DNA of 57,897 nt from an uncultured Flavobacteriaceae bacterium (GTDB lineage Bacteria; Bacteroidota; Bacteroidia; Flavobacteriales; Flavobacteriaceae). Within the stretch, counting starts at the first letter, position 1, and every line of letters begins with the position of its first letter. Positions 36,398 to 46,515 of the stretch are shown piece by piece. A program made the position numbers and the translations under genes. Under the pieces are notes generated by a model, which was not told where the DNA came from, searched no databases, and saw only the letters and a list, made by a program, of their open reading frames with translations. The DNA lies in assembly GCA_937959395.1 (NCBI GenBank), contig CALGLR010000090.1:1-57897 (forward strand), in the 5' to 3' direction.

Positions 36398-37696
36398 TTA
36401 AATCTCTCTTTTAGAATCCCAAGCTTCTAAATAGTCTTTTACTGCTTTTACAAATTGACCTCCTAACGCGCCATTTACAACACGATGATCGTATGAGTGC
36501 GACAAGAACATCTTATAACGAATTCCTATAAAATCGCCGTCTGGAGTTTCTATAACTGCTGGAACTTTACGAATAGCTCCCAAAGCCAATATTCCAACTT
36601 GAGGTTGATTAATAATTGGGGTTCCCATTATACTTCCAAATGTCCCTACGTTAGTTACAGTATATGTTCCTCCTTGAATATCGTCTGGCTTTAGTTTGTT
36701 TTCTCTTGCTCTTTTAGCCAAATCATTAACTTGCTTAGTCATTCCAACTAAATTAAGCTGATCTGCATTTTTAATTACAGGAACTATTAAATTCCCATCG
36801 GGTAAGGCAGCTGCCATTCCTAAGTTTATATTTTTCTTCTTAATAATTTTATCGTCTTGAAGAGAAATATTCATCATAGGATAATCTCGTAACGCTTTTG
36901 CAATAGCTTCCATAAATATTGGAGTAAACGTTAAGTTCTCTCCCTCTCTTTTTGCAAATCCATCCTTCACCTTCTTTCTCCAATTCCATATATTGGTTAC
37001 ATCTGCTTCTATAAAACTTTGTACATGAGCACTTTTTTGAACAGATTCAACCATGTGATGCGCAATTAACTTGCCCATTCTAGTCATTTCAATGATTTCA
37101 TCACCACCACTAACCACTACTGGAGCCGCTTGTTTTTTAGGTTGAGCAGCTACGGAAGTATTATTAGCTGCAGGAACTGCATTTGTTTGCGCACCTCTAG
37201 TCTTTAAATACGATTGCATATCTGCCTTCGTAAGGCGACCATTTTTACCAGTTCCAGGAATAGCATCTAACTCTATTTGAGCAATACCTTCTGCTTTAGC
37301 TATGTTTTTCACTAATGGAGAATAAAAACGATCTCCATCATTAGATATCGATGCCGTAGTTTCTTTAGCAACTTCTACCGTTTTAGAAACTGCTTGAACT
37401 GCAGGAGTCGAAGTTTCTACTACTTTAGGAGTTTCTGATGCCGCTGAAGCTTCACCTTCAGTTTCTATTACAGCTATTGTTTGTCCTACTTGTACAACAT
37501 CATCAACATTAAATAGTAATTCTACCAATACGCCATCTACTTCACTAGGCACTTCACTATCAACCTTATCTGTAGCAATTTCTAATACGGCTTCATCAGC
37601 CTCAATAGTATCTCCAACTTCTTTTAACCATGATGTGATTGTTGCTTCTGCAACACTCTCTCCCATTTTGGGTAATTTAAGCTCAAACTTTGCCAT
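36398..37696 (-). CDS. Dihydrolipoamide acyltransferase, E2 of a 2-oxoacid dehydrogenase
   Basis: 432 residues. The lipoyl domain (1-80) has lipoylated Lys44 in ATDKVDSEVP. It is followed by an Ala/Pro/Val linker, a peripheral subunit-binding domain (about 127-165, SPLVKNIAKAEGI ... GTGKNGRLTKADM) and a catalytic core ending with the CAT-like SHSYDHRVVNGALGG active site. Which complex it serves (branched-chain, pyruvate or 2-oxoglutarate) cannot be decided because no E1 or E3 is adjacent; branched-chain-type E2s are commonly annotated at this position. Transcribed as a single gene on the minus strand. Confidence 0.92.
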   Translation of the reverse strand: MAKFELKLPKMGESVAEATITSWLKEVGDTIEADEAVLEIATDKVDSEVPSEVDGVLVELLFNVDDVVQVGQTIAVIETEGEASAASETPKVVETSTPAVQAVSKTVEVAKETTASISNDGDRFYSPLVKNIAKAEGIAQIELDAIPGTGKNGRLTKADMQSYLKTRGAQTNAVPAANNTSVAAQPKKQAAPVVVSGGDEIIEMTRMGKLIAHHMVESVQKSAHVQSFIEADVTNIWNWRKKVKDGFAKREGENLTFTPIFMEAIAKALRDYPMMNISLQDDKIIKKKNINLGMAAALPDGNLIVPVIKNADQLNLVGMTKQVNDLAKRARENKLKPDDIQGGTYTVTNVGTFGSIMGTPIINQPQVGILALGAIRKVPAVIETPDGDFIGIRYKMFLSHSYDHRVVNGALGGQFVKAVKDYLEAWDSKREI

Positions 37697-37809
37697 ATTA
37701 ATAATTTAAGAGTGGTTTTTATATTCTGCTTTGCAAAATTAGCAAAAAATAGTCAATTTATTTAAATATTGTATATTAAATTTAATCTATTCATCTAAAA
37801 AAATGATTT

Positions 37810-38904
37810 TTAAAAAGTTATAATCTCTCCTTTATTTTTTGATGAATTACTTCCGATGATAAAATTAGAGTTTTTTGGAAGAATTTTAAATGTTGTGCCC
37901 TTATTTTTTTCTGATGTTGATATTATAGCTATAATTCTTTTAAAGGACAAGTAATTAGCATCTAAAATATATTCTGTTTTTTGTTTTAATACTGAAACCT
38001 CTTCAACAGCTTTAATGGTTTCTATTTTTTGTCTCAAACCCGGATACTCTTTATTTGAAACTAAAATAAAGTTAACAGGATGTTCTGTTTTTTCTAAATT
38101 ATCGTTCTTAAATACCTTTGCTCCTTGAATCCCCAGATACATTAAGGTATCAAAAAACAAGTTTTGTTTAAAATGTTTTTTATAGAAAATTTGCATGGCG
38201 CCATAAAAACGTTTGGCATAAGTAGCATCTTTAAGCGTACTTTCCCCTTTATAGTGTATTGCAGTAGATGTGCCAACATAATAATTTTGAAAGCCACTTT
38301 TTTCAATTTTAAATGATAAATCGATATCTTCTCCATACATGAAATAATCTTCATCAAAACCATTTACTTTATCATAAACTGCTTTTTTTAACAACATAAA
38401 AGCGCCTACAAAAATAGAGACTTTCCCAATTGCATTTTCATTTAGAGCATTTGCATAATAGTTTTTAGTATTTCCCATTGCTTTTTGAATTGCAATTTTA
38501 GGAATAGGAACATTTCGTTTACTCTCTGGTAAATATGAACCTTTACCATCTATAAGTTTACAACCAATAATCCCTAAATTTTCTTTTTTATTGGCAAAAT
38601 CTAAAAGCATTTCGAAAGTATCTTCTGCGACAACTGTATCTGGATTTAAAATACAAACGTAATGGCCTTTTGCTTGAGCAACTCCAATATTATTTCCTTT
38701 GGAAAACCCATAATTCTCACTGTTTTCTATTAATTTAACTTTAGGAAATTTTTGACGCACCATTTCACAGCTATTGTCTTGAGATAGATTGTCTACTACA
38801 ATAACTTCCGATTCTATATTTTTAATTGCAGCTTCTACACTTTGTAGACATAGCTCTAAAAAGTACGGTACTTTATAGTTTAATATGATAATAGATAATT
38901 TCAA
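37810..38904 (-). CDS. Family 2 glycosyltransferase
   Basis: 364 residues. GT-A fold with LSIIILNYKVPYFLELCL, a VIVVDNLSQDNS strand, the NPDT metal-site motif and GFDEDYFMYGEDIDLSFK near 200, as in rhamnosyltransferase-like envelope enzymes. The C-terminal 100 residues (after KVFKND) form a separate domain of unknown function. The frame has a TTG start eight bases after the recR stop, with a stop codon six codons further upstream in frame and no ATG, so TTG initiation coupled to recR translation is likely. Confidence 0.9.
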   Translation of the reverse strand: MKLSIIILNYKVPYFLELCLQSVEAAIKNIESEVIVVDNLSQDNSCEMVRQKFPKVKLIENSENYGFSKGNNIGVAQAKGHYVCILNPDTVVAEDTFEMLLDFANKKENLGIIGCKLIDGKGSYLPESKRNVPIPKIAIQKAMGNTKNYYANALNENAIGKVSIFVGAFMLLKKAVYDKVNGFDEDYFMYGEDIDLSFKIEKSGFQNYYVGTSTAIHYKGESTLKDATYAKRFYGAMQIFYKKHFKQNLFFDTLMYLGIQGAKVFKNDNLEKTEHPVNFILVSNKEYPGLRQKIETIKAVEEVSVLKQKTEYILDANYLSFKRIIAIISTSEKNKGTTFKILPKNSNFIIGSNSSKNKGEIITF

Positions 38905-38911
38905 AAATAGT

Positions 38912-39529
38912 TTACAATTTTAAAGAAGATTCAAATGGAATTCTATTTATAATACTTCTGCCTAGTGTAATTTCATCTGCATATTCTAACTCATCCCCTA
39001 CCGAAATTCCACGAGCAATAGTAGAAGTTTGTACTTTATAACCTTGAATTTGTTTAAAAATATAGAAATTCGTGGTATCCCCTTCCATAGTAGAACTTAA
39101 AGCAAATATGAGTTCTTTTACTTTACCTTCTTTTACTTTTTCAACAAGAGTCGTAACATTTAAATCATGAGGTCCAATACCATCCATTGGTGAAATTTTC
39201 CCTCCTAAAACATGATATAATCCTTTGTGAGAAGCGGTGTTTTCAATAGCCATTACATCTCTAACATCTTCAACTACACAAATAACGTCTTCTTTTCTAT
39301 TGGGATTACTACATATTTCGCACAACTCTAAATCGCTAATATTATGACATGATTTACAAAACTTAATAGCTTCTCGCATAGTTTTTAATGCATCAGAAAG
39401 CCCTACTGTTTGTTCTTTAGGTTGTTTTAATAAATGTAAGACTAAACGTAAAGCGGTTCGCCTACCAATTCCAGGTAATTGCGATACTTCGTTTACTGCT
39501 CGCTCTAAAAGTTTTGAAGAAAATTCCAT
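38912..39529 (-). CDS. recR: Recombination protein RecR
   Basis: 205 residues from the ATG at 39529 ([20 protein letters not shown]); an upstream in-frame codon would add nine atypical residues. It has a helix-hairpin-helix ([12 protein letters not shown]), a four-cysteine zinc finger (Cys58, 61, 70, 73) and a TOPRIM domain ([15 protein letters not shown]). It works with RecF/RecO to load RecA at gaps. Divergent from the symporter gene and upstream of the glycosyltransferase in the same transcript. Confidence 0.97.
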   Translation of the reverse strand: MEFSSKLLERAVNEVSQLPGIGRRTALRLVLHLLKQPKEQTVGLSDALKTMREAIKFCKSCHNISDLELCEICSNPNRKEDVICVVEDVRDVMAIENTASHKGLYHVLGGKISPMDGIGPHDLNVTTLVEKVKEGKVKELIFALSSTMEGDTTNFYIFKQIQGYKVQTSTIARGISVGDELEYADEITLGRSIINRIPFESSLKL

Positions 39530-39612
39530 TATTGCGAATTTAATATTTATTATCAACTTGTTTGATAATCTCTTAAAGTAATTCGTATTTTGCTATCTAG
39601 AAACAATTACAC

Positions 39613-41106
39613 ATGACGGCTACACAAATACTGCTTTTAATTGCTGCCTATTTTGGCGTACTTATTTTAATCTCCTATTTTACTGGAAAAGAAGATTCTA
39701 ATGCTTCTTTTTTTAGTGGTGAAAAAAGCTCCCCGTGGTACGTCGTCGCTTTTGGAATGGTAGGCGCTTCTTTATCTGGAGTTACTTTTATTTCTGTTCC
39801 AGGATGGGTCGAAGGTGCCAAATTCGGGTATATGCAAGTTGTTTTTGGGTATTTGGTTGGGTATTTTGTTATTGCCTATGTTTTAATGCCTATCTATTAT
39901 AGATTAAATGTCACCTCCATATATCAATATCTTGAAAACCGTTTTGGTGTCGTGAGTTATAAAACTGGTGCTTTTTTCTTTTTTATATCTCGTATTTTAG
40001 GCGCTTCTTTTCGTCTTTACTTAGTTGCCATAGTATTACAAAAATTTGTCTTTAATGATTTAGGTGTTCCATTTTTTGTAACCGTTGTGTTGTCTATTCT
40101 GCTTATATGGCTATATACATTTAGAGGCGGAATAAAAACTATTGTTTGGACTGATACCTTGCAAACCTTGTTTATGCTTATTGCAGTATTTGTTGCTATA
40201 ATTTTAATTACGAACAAGTTAGATTGGAGTGTTTCTGAATTTCTAGCCTCAAACGAGTTAACTAATTATAATAAAATATTTTTCACAGATTCTTTTTTAG
40301 ATAAAGGCCACTTTATAAAATCATTTCTAGGAGGACTCTTTATAGCTATTTGCATGACTGGGTTAGACCAGGATATGATGCAGAAAAACCTAACATGTAA
40401 AACATTAAAAGATGCTCAAAAAAACATGGTAACTTTTAGTATTGTATTGGTTGCCGTTAATTTTGTTTTCCTTTTGTTAGGTGCTCTTTTATACATTTAT
40501 GCAGAAAAATATAATATTACAATTCCTCTTTTAGATGGAAAAGTAAAAACAGATTTACTATTTCCTGAAATAGCACTTAATGGTGGTTTAAGTATAAGCT
40601 TAGCTATTGTTTTTCTTCTAGGCTTAATTGCTGCGGCTTATAGTAGTGCAGATTCGGCATTAACTTCGCTCACCACTTCTTTTTGTATCGATTTTTTAGG
40701 TATCGAAAAACGTCCTGTAGAAGAGCAAAAAGGGTTACGAAAAAAGACTCATATTTTTATGAGTATAGTTTTAGTAATTGTTATTGTTATTTTTAAATAC
40801 ATACTAGACAGTAGTGTTATTGACAATTTACTCAAAGTAGCTGGTTACACATATGGGCCTTTACTTGGTTTATTTGCCTTTGGAATTATTACAAAACGCA
40901 AAATCCAAGATAAGTACTCTTGGATTGTAGCTCTAGTTGCTGTTACCGCCTCTTATCTTATAGGAACTATCCCTAAAGAAAGTATTGGCGGCTACGTTAT
41001 TGGCTATGAATTATTAATAATTAATGGATTTCTAACCTTTTTAGGATTGTTACTCATTTCTAGTAAAACACAAAAACCTGAAGAATTAAATGGAGCTTTA
41101 TATTAA
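39613..41106 (+). CDS. Sodium:solute symporter family protein
   Basis: 497 residues with about 13 hydrophobic helices and the SSS-family pattern ([20 protein letters not shown] near the start, [10 protein letters not shown] and [18 protein letters not shown]). It is an inner-membrane Na+-driven uptake system; the substrate is not predictable. Divergent from recR with an 83-base spacer. Confidence 0.92.
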   Translation: MTATQILLLIAAYFGVLILISYFTGKEDSNASFFSGEKSSPWYVVAFGMVGASLSGVTFISVPGWVEGAKFGYMQVVFGYLVGYFVIAYVLMPIYYRLNVTSIYQYLENRFGVVSYKTGAFFFFISRILGASFRLYLVAIVLQKFVFNDLGVPFFVTVVLSILLIWLYTFRGGIKTIVWTDTLQTLFMLIAVFVAIILITNKLDWSVSEFLASNELTNYNKIFFTDSFLDKGHFIKSFLGGLFIAICMTGLDQDMMQKNLTCKTLKDAQKNMVTFSIVLVAVNFVFLLLGALLYIYAEKYNITIPLLDGKVKTDLLFPEIALNGGLSISLAIVFLLGLIAAAYSSADSALTSLTTSFCIDFLGIEKRPVEEQKGLRKKTHIFMSIVLVIVIVIFKYILDSSVIDNLLKVAGYTYGPLLGLFAFGIITKRKIQDKYSWIVALVAVTASYLIGTIPKESIGGYVIGYELLIINGFLTFLGLLLISSKTQKPEELNGALY

Positions 41107-41144
41107 TTTTATGAAGACACCTCTATCTATACTTACCAATAAAT

Positions 41145-41507
41145 CTAATATTGATTAGTTCCTAGTAAAACTAATGTACAGGCGACTTCATAATCTATGC
41201 TGTGCTCTTTTAAGATGCTATATAATTCAGGATTTTCTGTTCCTGGATTAAAAATAACGCGTTTGGGCTTTAATGAAACGATATAATCATAGTACTCTTT
41301 TTGTCGTTGCGGATTAAGATATAAAGTTACAGTATTTAAATCTTCATATTGTTTTAGTTCAGTATCAATTACAACGTTTTCTACTGTACCTTCTCTTAAT
41401 CCAAAAGCAACAGTATCATGCTTATACTTTGTTAATCTATGTATAGCTTTATTAGAATAACGCTCTGGTTTTAATGAGGCTCCAATTACTAGTGTTTTTT
41501 TATTCAT
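41145..41507 (-). CDS. CoA-binding domain protein
   Basis: 120 residues from the ATG at 41507 (MNKKTLVIGASLKPERYSN); the open frame adds ten residues upstream that do not fit the family. It is a single Rossmann-like CoA-binding domain (YccU-like) with NPGTENPELYSIL. The molecular role is unknown. Convergent with the symporter gene, 38 bases between stops. Confidence 0.85.
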   Translation of the reverse strand: MNKKTLVIGASLKPERYSNKAIHRLTKYKHDTVAFGLREGTVENVVIDTELKQYEDLNTVTLYLNPQRQKEYYDYIVSLKPKRVIFNPGTENPELYSILKEHSIDYEVACTLVLLGTNQY

Positions 41508-42021
41508 TATGTTAAATATTATTAAAATTTGTAACAATTTATAACTATGCGCGTCTTAAAAAGAGAGATAAGATACAAAATTAAAGATAAGATAACATTT
41601 AATAGAGAAACATATTATAGTTAATGGTTAGTGTTAATGTAGACCTATTAAATTAAGAAAATCCAAGGCAGACATGTCTTGGGTTTTCATTATGTTATTT
41701 TACTAAAAAAATAAACACGCAATGTTAAAAAAAGGTTAAGTGTTTTATTATCAGAACAATAAAAACAAAACCATACGTTAATATAATAAACTGCTTAAAC
41801 GAAAATTATTTGAATTAGTCTTCTACTATAAAAGTCGTAAAAAGTTATGTTTATAAAAGAAAAACCGAAACAATGTTTCGGTTTTTCTGCTTTCCATACT
41901 AAAATATTTTTATATGTTAAAAAAATATAAAACACTGAATATCAAAACTAAACAGTCTTTTCTTTCGTAAATTATGTAATATAAAACACTTCTCACATTA
42001 ATTAATTTAAAGATTAAAACA
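41508..42021. other. Intergenic region upstream of the M57-type protease
   Basis: About 510 A+T-rich bases without a credible gene. It holds two hairpins: AAAATCCAAG / CTTGGGTTTT at 41658-41687 and a strong palindrome at 41859-41887 described separately. The promoter of the protease should lie between 41890 and 42020. Confidence 0.5.
41859..41887. repeat. Hairpin upstream of the M57-type protease, copy 1
   Basis: GAAAAACCGAAAC - AAT - GTTTCGGTTTTTC, a 13-base-pair stem with a three-base loop and T-rich tail. A second copy at 42909-42937 differs by one A-to-G in the left arm and the matching T-to-C in the right arm. It could act as a terminator in either direction. Confidence 0.85.
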
Positions 42022-42882
42022 ATGAAAAAAAATATTTTTTTTAAACTACTTGTATTAGTAGGAGTATTGAGCTTTACAGGGTGTCAAACAGAAGACACAG
42101 AAACGACAATAACCACTGAAGAATTTAGTATCGAAGATTCAGAAAATATCATTTCTGAAAAAATACTTAATAAACTTAAAGACTTTTATTTAAACCATAA
42201 TTACATCAAAAAAGTAACCCAAACTTATCCAGATGGCACTAGTTCTAATATGTATGAAGTTGAAGGAGACATTATGATGTCTGAAAAGCAAATTATGAAT
42301 TTAGATATTGGTGGTGGCATCACTACACGTCAATATCAAACAAACAATTTAGTGAATCAGGGCATGCGAATTCGGGTTCTTGGTTGGACAGGTAGTGGAT
42401 TAGCACTTAATAGTAATGCCAAAACGGCTTTAAATCGAGCTGTTCGTAATTTTAGGAACTTAGGCATTACATTTTCATTATCGTTTGGAACCAATCAAAA
42501 TAATGCAGATATTATAATTTATGATAACTCTAATGCTAGACCAGGTGCATCTGGTGGTAAAGCAGGATTCCCGCACAACGGAAGACCTCATAAATGGATT
42601 GAAATCTTTGGTTTAGGTACCAACGAACGTATTAATGAGCATGTAATAAGTCATGAAATTGGGCATGCAATTGGTTTACGACATTCGGATTGGTGGACTA
42701 GAGAGAGTTGTCCTACAGGTCAGCAAGGTAACGAAGGAACAGGATGGCAAGGCGCTATACATATTCCTGGAACGCCTACTGGTGTTGATCCCACATCCAC
42801 AATGAGAGCTTGTTTTGATAATAGTGTAACTGGTGAATTTAATCGAAACGACATTATCGCATTAGAGTTCTTATATCCATAA
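42022..42882 (+). CDS. M57-type (dual-action HEIGH) zinc metalloprotease lipoprotein
   Basis: 286 residues. The lipoprotein signal is MKKNIFFKLLVLVGVLSFTG followed by Cys21, and acidic residues follow it. The metzincin-like zinc site HEIGHAIGLRHSDW has ligands His211, His215 and His221 with catalytic Glu212. A PGTPTGVDPTSTMRAC segment downstream supplies the Met-turn region. This family is predicted to be secreted or surface proteases. It is intact, in contrast to the related decayed gene at 8563-9522. It is monocistronic between two near-identical hairpins. Confidence 0.9.
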   Translation: MKKNIFFKLLVLVGVLSFTGCQTEDTETTITTEEFSIEDSENIISEKILNKLKDFYLNHNYIKKVTQTYPDGTSSNMYEVEGDIMMSEKQIMNLDIGGGITTRQYQTNNLVNQGMRIRVLGWTGSGLALNSNAKTALNRAVRNFRNLGITFSLSFGTNQNNADIIIYDNSNARPGASGGKAGFPHNGRPHKWIEIFGLGTNERINEHVISHEIGHAIGLRHSDWWTRESCPTGQQGNEGTGWQGAIHIPGTPTGVDPTSTMRACFDNSVTGEFNRNDIIALEFLYP

Positions 42883-42908
42883 TAAAAAACCTCTAATAAC
42901 ATATTAAA

Positions 42909-42937
42909 GAAAAGCCGAAACAATGTTTCGGCTTTTC
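42909..42937. terminator. Bidirectional terminator hairpin, copy 2 of the flanking pair
   Basis: GAAAAGCCGAAAC - AAT - GTTTCGGCTTTTC, a perfect 13-base-pair stem, 26 bases past the protease stop and between convergent genes (fabH ends at 43030). It is the same structure as 41859-41887, offset by exactly 1050 bases. Confidence 0.88.
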
Positions 42938-43029
42938 TGTTTTTATTTAAGTAGTTGAAAATAAAATTATACGCAACGCTTTTTTTTTAATCTTACTCAG
43001 ATAAAGATTCCTTTTTTCAAAGGAATTTA

Positions 43030-44037
43030 TTACCACTTAATAATAGCGCTTCCCCAAGTAAATCCACTACCAAAAGCAGCTAAAACAACAGTATCTCCTT
43101 CTTTTATTTTTCCTTGTTCCCATGCTTCAGTTAAAGCAATTGGAATAGATGCAGCAGTCGTGTTTCCGTAATTTTGAATATTATTAAAAACCTGACTGTC
43201 TTCTAACTTAAATTTTTTCTGTATAAACTGTGAGATACGCAAGTTTGCTTGATGGGGGATTAACATGTCTATATCATCAACTTCTAATTTATTAGCTATT
43301 AAACCTTCCATTATAACTTCACTAAAACGCACTACTGCATTTTTAAAAACAAACTGACCATTCATATATGGGTAATAACTTTCATCATTTGGGTCATTAT
43401 CAGCTATAATATCACTAACCCATCGTTTCCCCATACCTGGAGCTACTAGAGATAATTCTTCAGCATGCTCACCTTCAGAGTGCAAATGCGTAGATAGAAT
43501 CCCTTTAGAAGGATCTTCTTCTCTAGTTAAAATTGCAGCTCCTGCTCCATCTCCAAAAATTACAGAAACACCACGTCCTCTGGTGGTTTTATCCAAACCG
43601 TGAGAATGTAATTCAGATCCTATTACTAAAACGTTCTTATACATTCCTGTTTTAATAAACTGATCTGCAACAGATATTCCATAAATAAAACCAGAACATT
43701 GGTTTCTAATATCTATGGCACCAACGGTCTTAATATCTAAAGCTTTTTGAACTTGTACACCAGGACCAGGAAAATACATGTCTGGACTTAAAGTAGCAAA
43801 TACAATAAAATCGATATCATCTTTATCTATACCAGCACGTTCTATAGCTTTTTTAGCTGCTTTTACTCCCATTGTAGAAGTGGTATCACCAGAATCTTTT
43901 ACCCAACGTCTTTCTCTTATACCGGTACGTTCTTGAATCCACTCGTCATTAGTATCCATCATTGTGGATAACTCCTCGTTGGTAACTACATTTTCAGGAA
44001 CATAATGTCCCAACCCTATTATCTTTGAATTATACAT
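43030..44037 (-). CDS. fabH: Beta-ketoacyl-ACP synthase III
   Basis: 335 residues. The catalytic triad is Cys114 (RNQCSGFIYG), His262 (PHQANLRI) and Asn292 (NYGNTTAASIP). It condenses acetyl- or branched acyl-CoA with malonyl-ACP to start fatty acid synthesis. The usual neighbours rpmF and plsX are absent, so this may be a second FabH-type copy; the gene elsewhere cannot be seen. It is monocistronic and divergent from htpG. Confidence 0.93.
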   Translation of the reverse strand: MYNSKIIGLGHYVPENVVTNEELSTMMDTNDEWIQERTGIRERRWVKDSGDTTSTMGVKAAKKAIERAGIDKDDIDFIVFATLSPDMYFPGPGVQVQKALDIKTVGAIDIRNQCSGFIYGISVADQFIKTGMYKNVLVIGSELHSHGLDKTTRGRGVSVIFGDGAGAAILTREEDPSKGILSTHLHSEGEHAEELSLVAPGMGKRWVSDIIADNDPNDESYYPYMNGQFVFKNAVVRFSEVIMEGLIANKLEVDDIDMLIPHQANLRISQFIQKKFKLEDSQVFNNIQNYGNTTAASIPIALTEAWEQGKIKEGDTVVLAAFGSGFTWGSAIIKW

Positions 44038-44128
44038 AACACTTTATTTCGCTACTCTTGGCGGTTAATTTTAGTGGCGCAATTTACTTATTTCAGTATT
44101 AGAATTCTGTTGAATATAACTTATTAAT

Positions 44129-44140
44129 TATGCATGCATA
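44129..44140. promoter_or_regulatory. 12-base perfect palindrome between fabH and htpG
   Basis: TATGCATGCATA is its own reverse complement and lies 92 bases upstream of the fabH ATG in the 338-base divergent spacer. It could be an operator, but no regulator is identified. Nothing else in 44038-44339 stands out. Confidence 0.3.
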
Positions 44141-44339
44141 GTAATCTGTTTTTTGTAAACTTCTTAATACAAACTATTAAACTTTAAAGCTCATTAACCT
44201 ACAATACTGAATTTCAACAACTAAATATCAAAAAATAATTAAATTCAAAAATTAATTCGTGTCACTTTGTCACTTTTACTCAATTGGCATTTTTGTTGAC
44301 TATTGTGTAAAAAGAAAGTTCAATTAAATTACAAACAGT

Positions 44340-44357
44340 TTCCCACTTTCGTGGGAA
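44340..44357 (+). promoter_or_regulatory. Hairpin in the htpG leader
   Basis: TTCCCAC-TTTC-GTGGGAA, a seven-base-pair stem ending 18 bases before the htpG ATG. It may be a dispersed palindrome or an RNA structure affecting htpG translation; it does not match the CIRCE element. Confidence 0.4.
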
Positions 44358-44375
44358 TATTTAATAAATTATAAT

Positions 44376-46286
44376 ATGGCAACAGGAAATATTAATGTTT
44401 CAGTAGAAAACATTTTCCCACTAATTAAAAAATTTCTATACAGTGATCACGAAATTTTTCTACGTGAACTTATTAGTAATGGTACAGATGCAACTCTTAA
44501 ACTAGGACACTTAACAAATATAGGTGAATCTAAATCTGAATTGGGTAGCCCAATTATCGAAGTGAAAATTGATAAAGAAGGCAAGAAACTGCATATTATA
44601 GATCAAGGTTTAGGAATGACTGCAGATGAAGTTGAAAAATACATTAACCAAGTAGCATTCTCTGGAGCTGAAGAGTTCTTAGATAAGTATAAAGATTCTG
44701 CTAAAGATTCTGGTATTATCGGTCACTTTGGTTTAGGGTTCTATTCTGCATTTATGGTTGCAGAAAAAGTAGAGATTCTTACAAAATCTCATAAAGATGA
44801 ACCAGCTGCTCATTGGACTTGTGATGGTTCTCCAGAATTTACTTTAGAAGAAAGCGATAGAACAGAAAGAGGAACAGAAATCATTCTTCATATAGCTGAA
44901 GATTCTTTAGAGTTTTTAGAAGAAACTAGAATTAGTAGTTTACTAGCTAAGTATAATAAATTTATGCCTATTCCAATTAAATTTGGAACTAAGGAAATAA
45001 ACGATCCTGAACATAAACCAGAAATAACTAAAGATAAAGACGGCAAGGAAACAACTGAACCTCATCGCAAAATAACGGTAGATAATATTATTAATAACCC
45101 TGTTCCTGCTTGGACAAAACAACCTGCAGATTTAAAAGACGAGGATTATAAAGGGTTTTACCGTGAATTATACCCAACTCAATTTGAGGAGCCTCTATTT
45201 AATATTCATTTAAATGTTGATTATCCATTTAATCTAACTGGTATTCTTTATTTCCCAAAGATGACCAATGATATGAATGCTCAAAAGGATAAAATTCAAC
45301 TGTACCAAAACCAAGTTTTTGTTACCGATAATGTTGAAGGTATTGTTCCTGAATTCCTTACCATGTTACGTGGTGTTATTGATTCTCCAGACATTCCTCT
45401 TAATGTTTCAAGATCTTACTTACAAGCTGATGGTGCAGTAAAGAAAATATCGTCTTACATTACTCGTAAAGTAGCCGATAAAATGAAATCGTTATTTAAT
45501 GAGAATCGCGAAGATTTTGAAGCGAAATGGAATGATATTAAAATCGTTATAGAATACGGTATGCTATCTGAAGAAAAATTCTTTGAAAAAGCAGATGCTT
45601 TCGCTTTATATCCAACGGTAGATGGTAAGTATTACACTTACGAAGAGCTTTTCAATAAAATTAAAGCAAACCAAACGGATAAAGACGGCAAGCTTGTCAT
45701 ATTATATACTTCTAATAAAGAAGAGCAACACAGTTATATTGAAGCAGCGAAAACAAAAGGTTATGAAGTTTTATTATTAGACTCTCCTATTATATCGCAT
45801 TTAATGCAAAAATTAGAAAGTACAAAAGAGAACATATCTTTTGCTCGTGTTGATGCCGATTCTATTGAGAAATTGATTAAAAAAGATGAAACTACTATTT
45901 CTAAGTTAGATGAAGGACAGACTAAAACTTTAGACGAATTATTAAAAGAAACAATTCCTTCTGAAAAATTCATGGTACAACTTGAGGCTTTAGATAGTAA
46001 TGCTTCACCTTTTATGATTACTCAACCAGAATTTATGCGTCGTATGAAAGAAATGCAAGCTTCTGGCGGCGGCGGTATGTTTGGAATGGGAAATATGCCA
46101 GAGATGTACAACTTAGTTGTAAATACTAACAACGAATTAATTACAGAAATACTTAATACCAAAACCAAGAAAAAACAAGAACGCTTAATCTCTCAAAGTT
46201 TAGATTTAGCACGTTTATCTCATGGTTTACTTAAAGGTGAAGAATTAACAAACTTTATTAAAAGAAGTTATGAAATGATTAAGTAG
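44376..46286 (+). CDS. htpG: Hsp90 chaperone HtpG
   Basis: 636 residues. The N-terminal GHKL ATPase has FLRELISNGTDA, DQGLGMTADEV and IGHFGLGFYSAFMVA. The middle domain has NVSRSYLQAD, and the dimerisation domain has a glycine/methionine-rich loop (GGGGMFGMGNMPEMYN) typical of Bacteroidota HtpG. It is an ATP-driven chaperone for late folding and stress. It has a hairpin in its leader and a terminator after the stop. Confidence 0.98.
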   Translation: MATGNINVSVENIFPLIKKFLYSDHEIFLRELISNGTDATLKLGHLTNIGESKSELGSPIIEVKIDKEGKKLHIIDQGLGMTADEVEKYINQVAFSGAEEFLDKYKDSAKDSGIIGHFGLGFYSAFMVAEKVEILTKSHKDEPAAHWTCDGSPEFTLEESDRTERGTEIILHIAEDSLEFLEETRISSLLAKYNKFMPIPIKFGTKEINDPEHKPEITKDKDGKETTEPHRKITVDNIINNPVPAWTKQPADLKDEDYKGFYRELYPTQFEEPLFNIHLNVDYPFNLTGILYFPKMTNDMNAQKDKIQLYQNQVFVTDNVEGIVPEFLTMLRGVIDSPDIPLNVSRSYLQADGAVKKISSYITRKVADKMKSLFNENREDFEAKWNDIKIVIEYGMLSEEKFFEKADAFALYPTVDGKYYTYEELFNKIKANQTDKDGKLVILYTSNKEEQHSYIEAAKTKGYEVLLLDSPIISHLMQKLESTKENISFARVDADSIEKLIKKDETTISKLDEGQTKTLDELLKETIPSEKFMVQLEALDSNASPFMITQPEFMRRMKEMQASGGGGMFGMGNMPEMYNLVVNTNNELITEILNTKTKKKQERLISQSLDLARLSHGLLKGEELTNFIKRSYEMIK

Positions 46287-46320
46287 GGAAGACCTGTATA
46301 ATATCAAATAAACTTATTTA

Positions 46321-46353
46321 AACCACTTTGTTAATGCAGAGTGGTTTTTTTTG
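46321..46353 (+). terminator. Terminator after htpG
   Basis: AAACCACT / AGTGGTTT with a 12-base loop and an eight-base T run, 34 bases past the stop. Confidence 0.85.
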
Positions 46354-46515
46354 TGTTCTAAAAAATTAAATGCTTTTAGAAAAATGAATGTTGTTAATCA
46401 TAAAATTTCATTTATGATTAAATTAGAGTTGTTTTTATTTAATTTGGTTAGTTTTGCACAAAACAAAATTGTATCTATTTTTAATTAACGTTATCCCATA
46501 CTATATTTTTATAAA

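Noticed and set aside
44284-44299. Sigma-54-like promoter before htpG (TTGGCA with a later TTGA).
   Set aside because: The -12 element has GA in place of the near-invariant GC, and Bacteroidota heat-shock genes are not known to use sigma-54 here.
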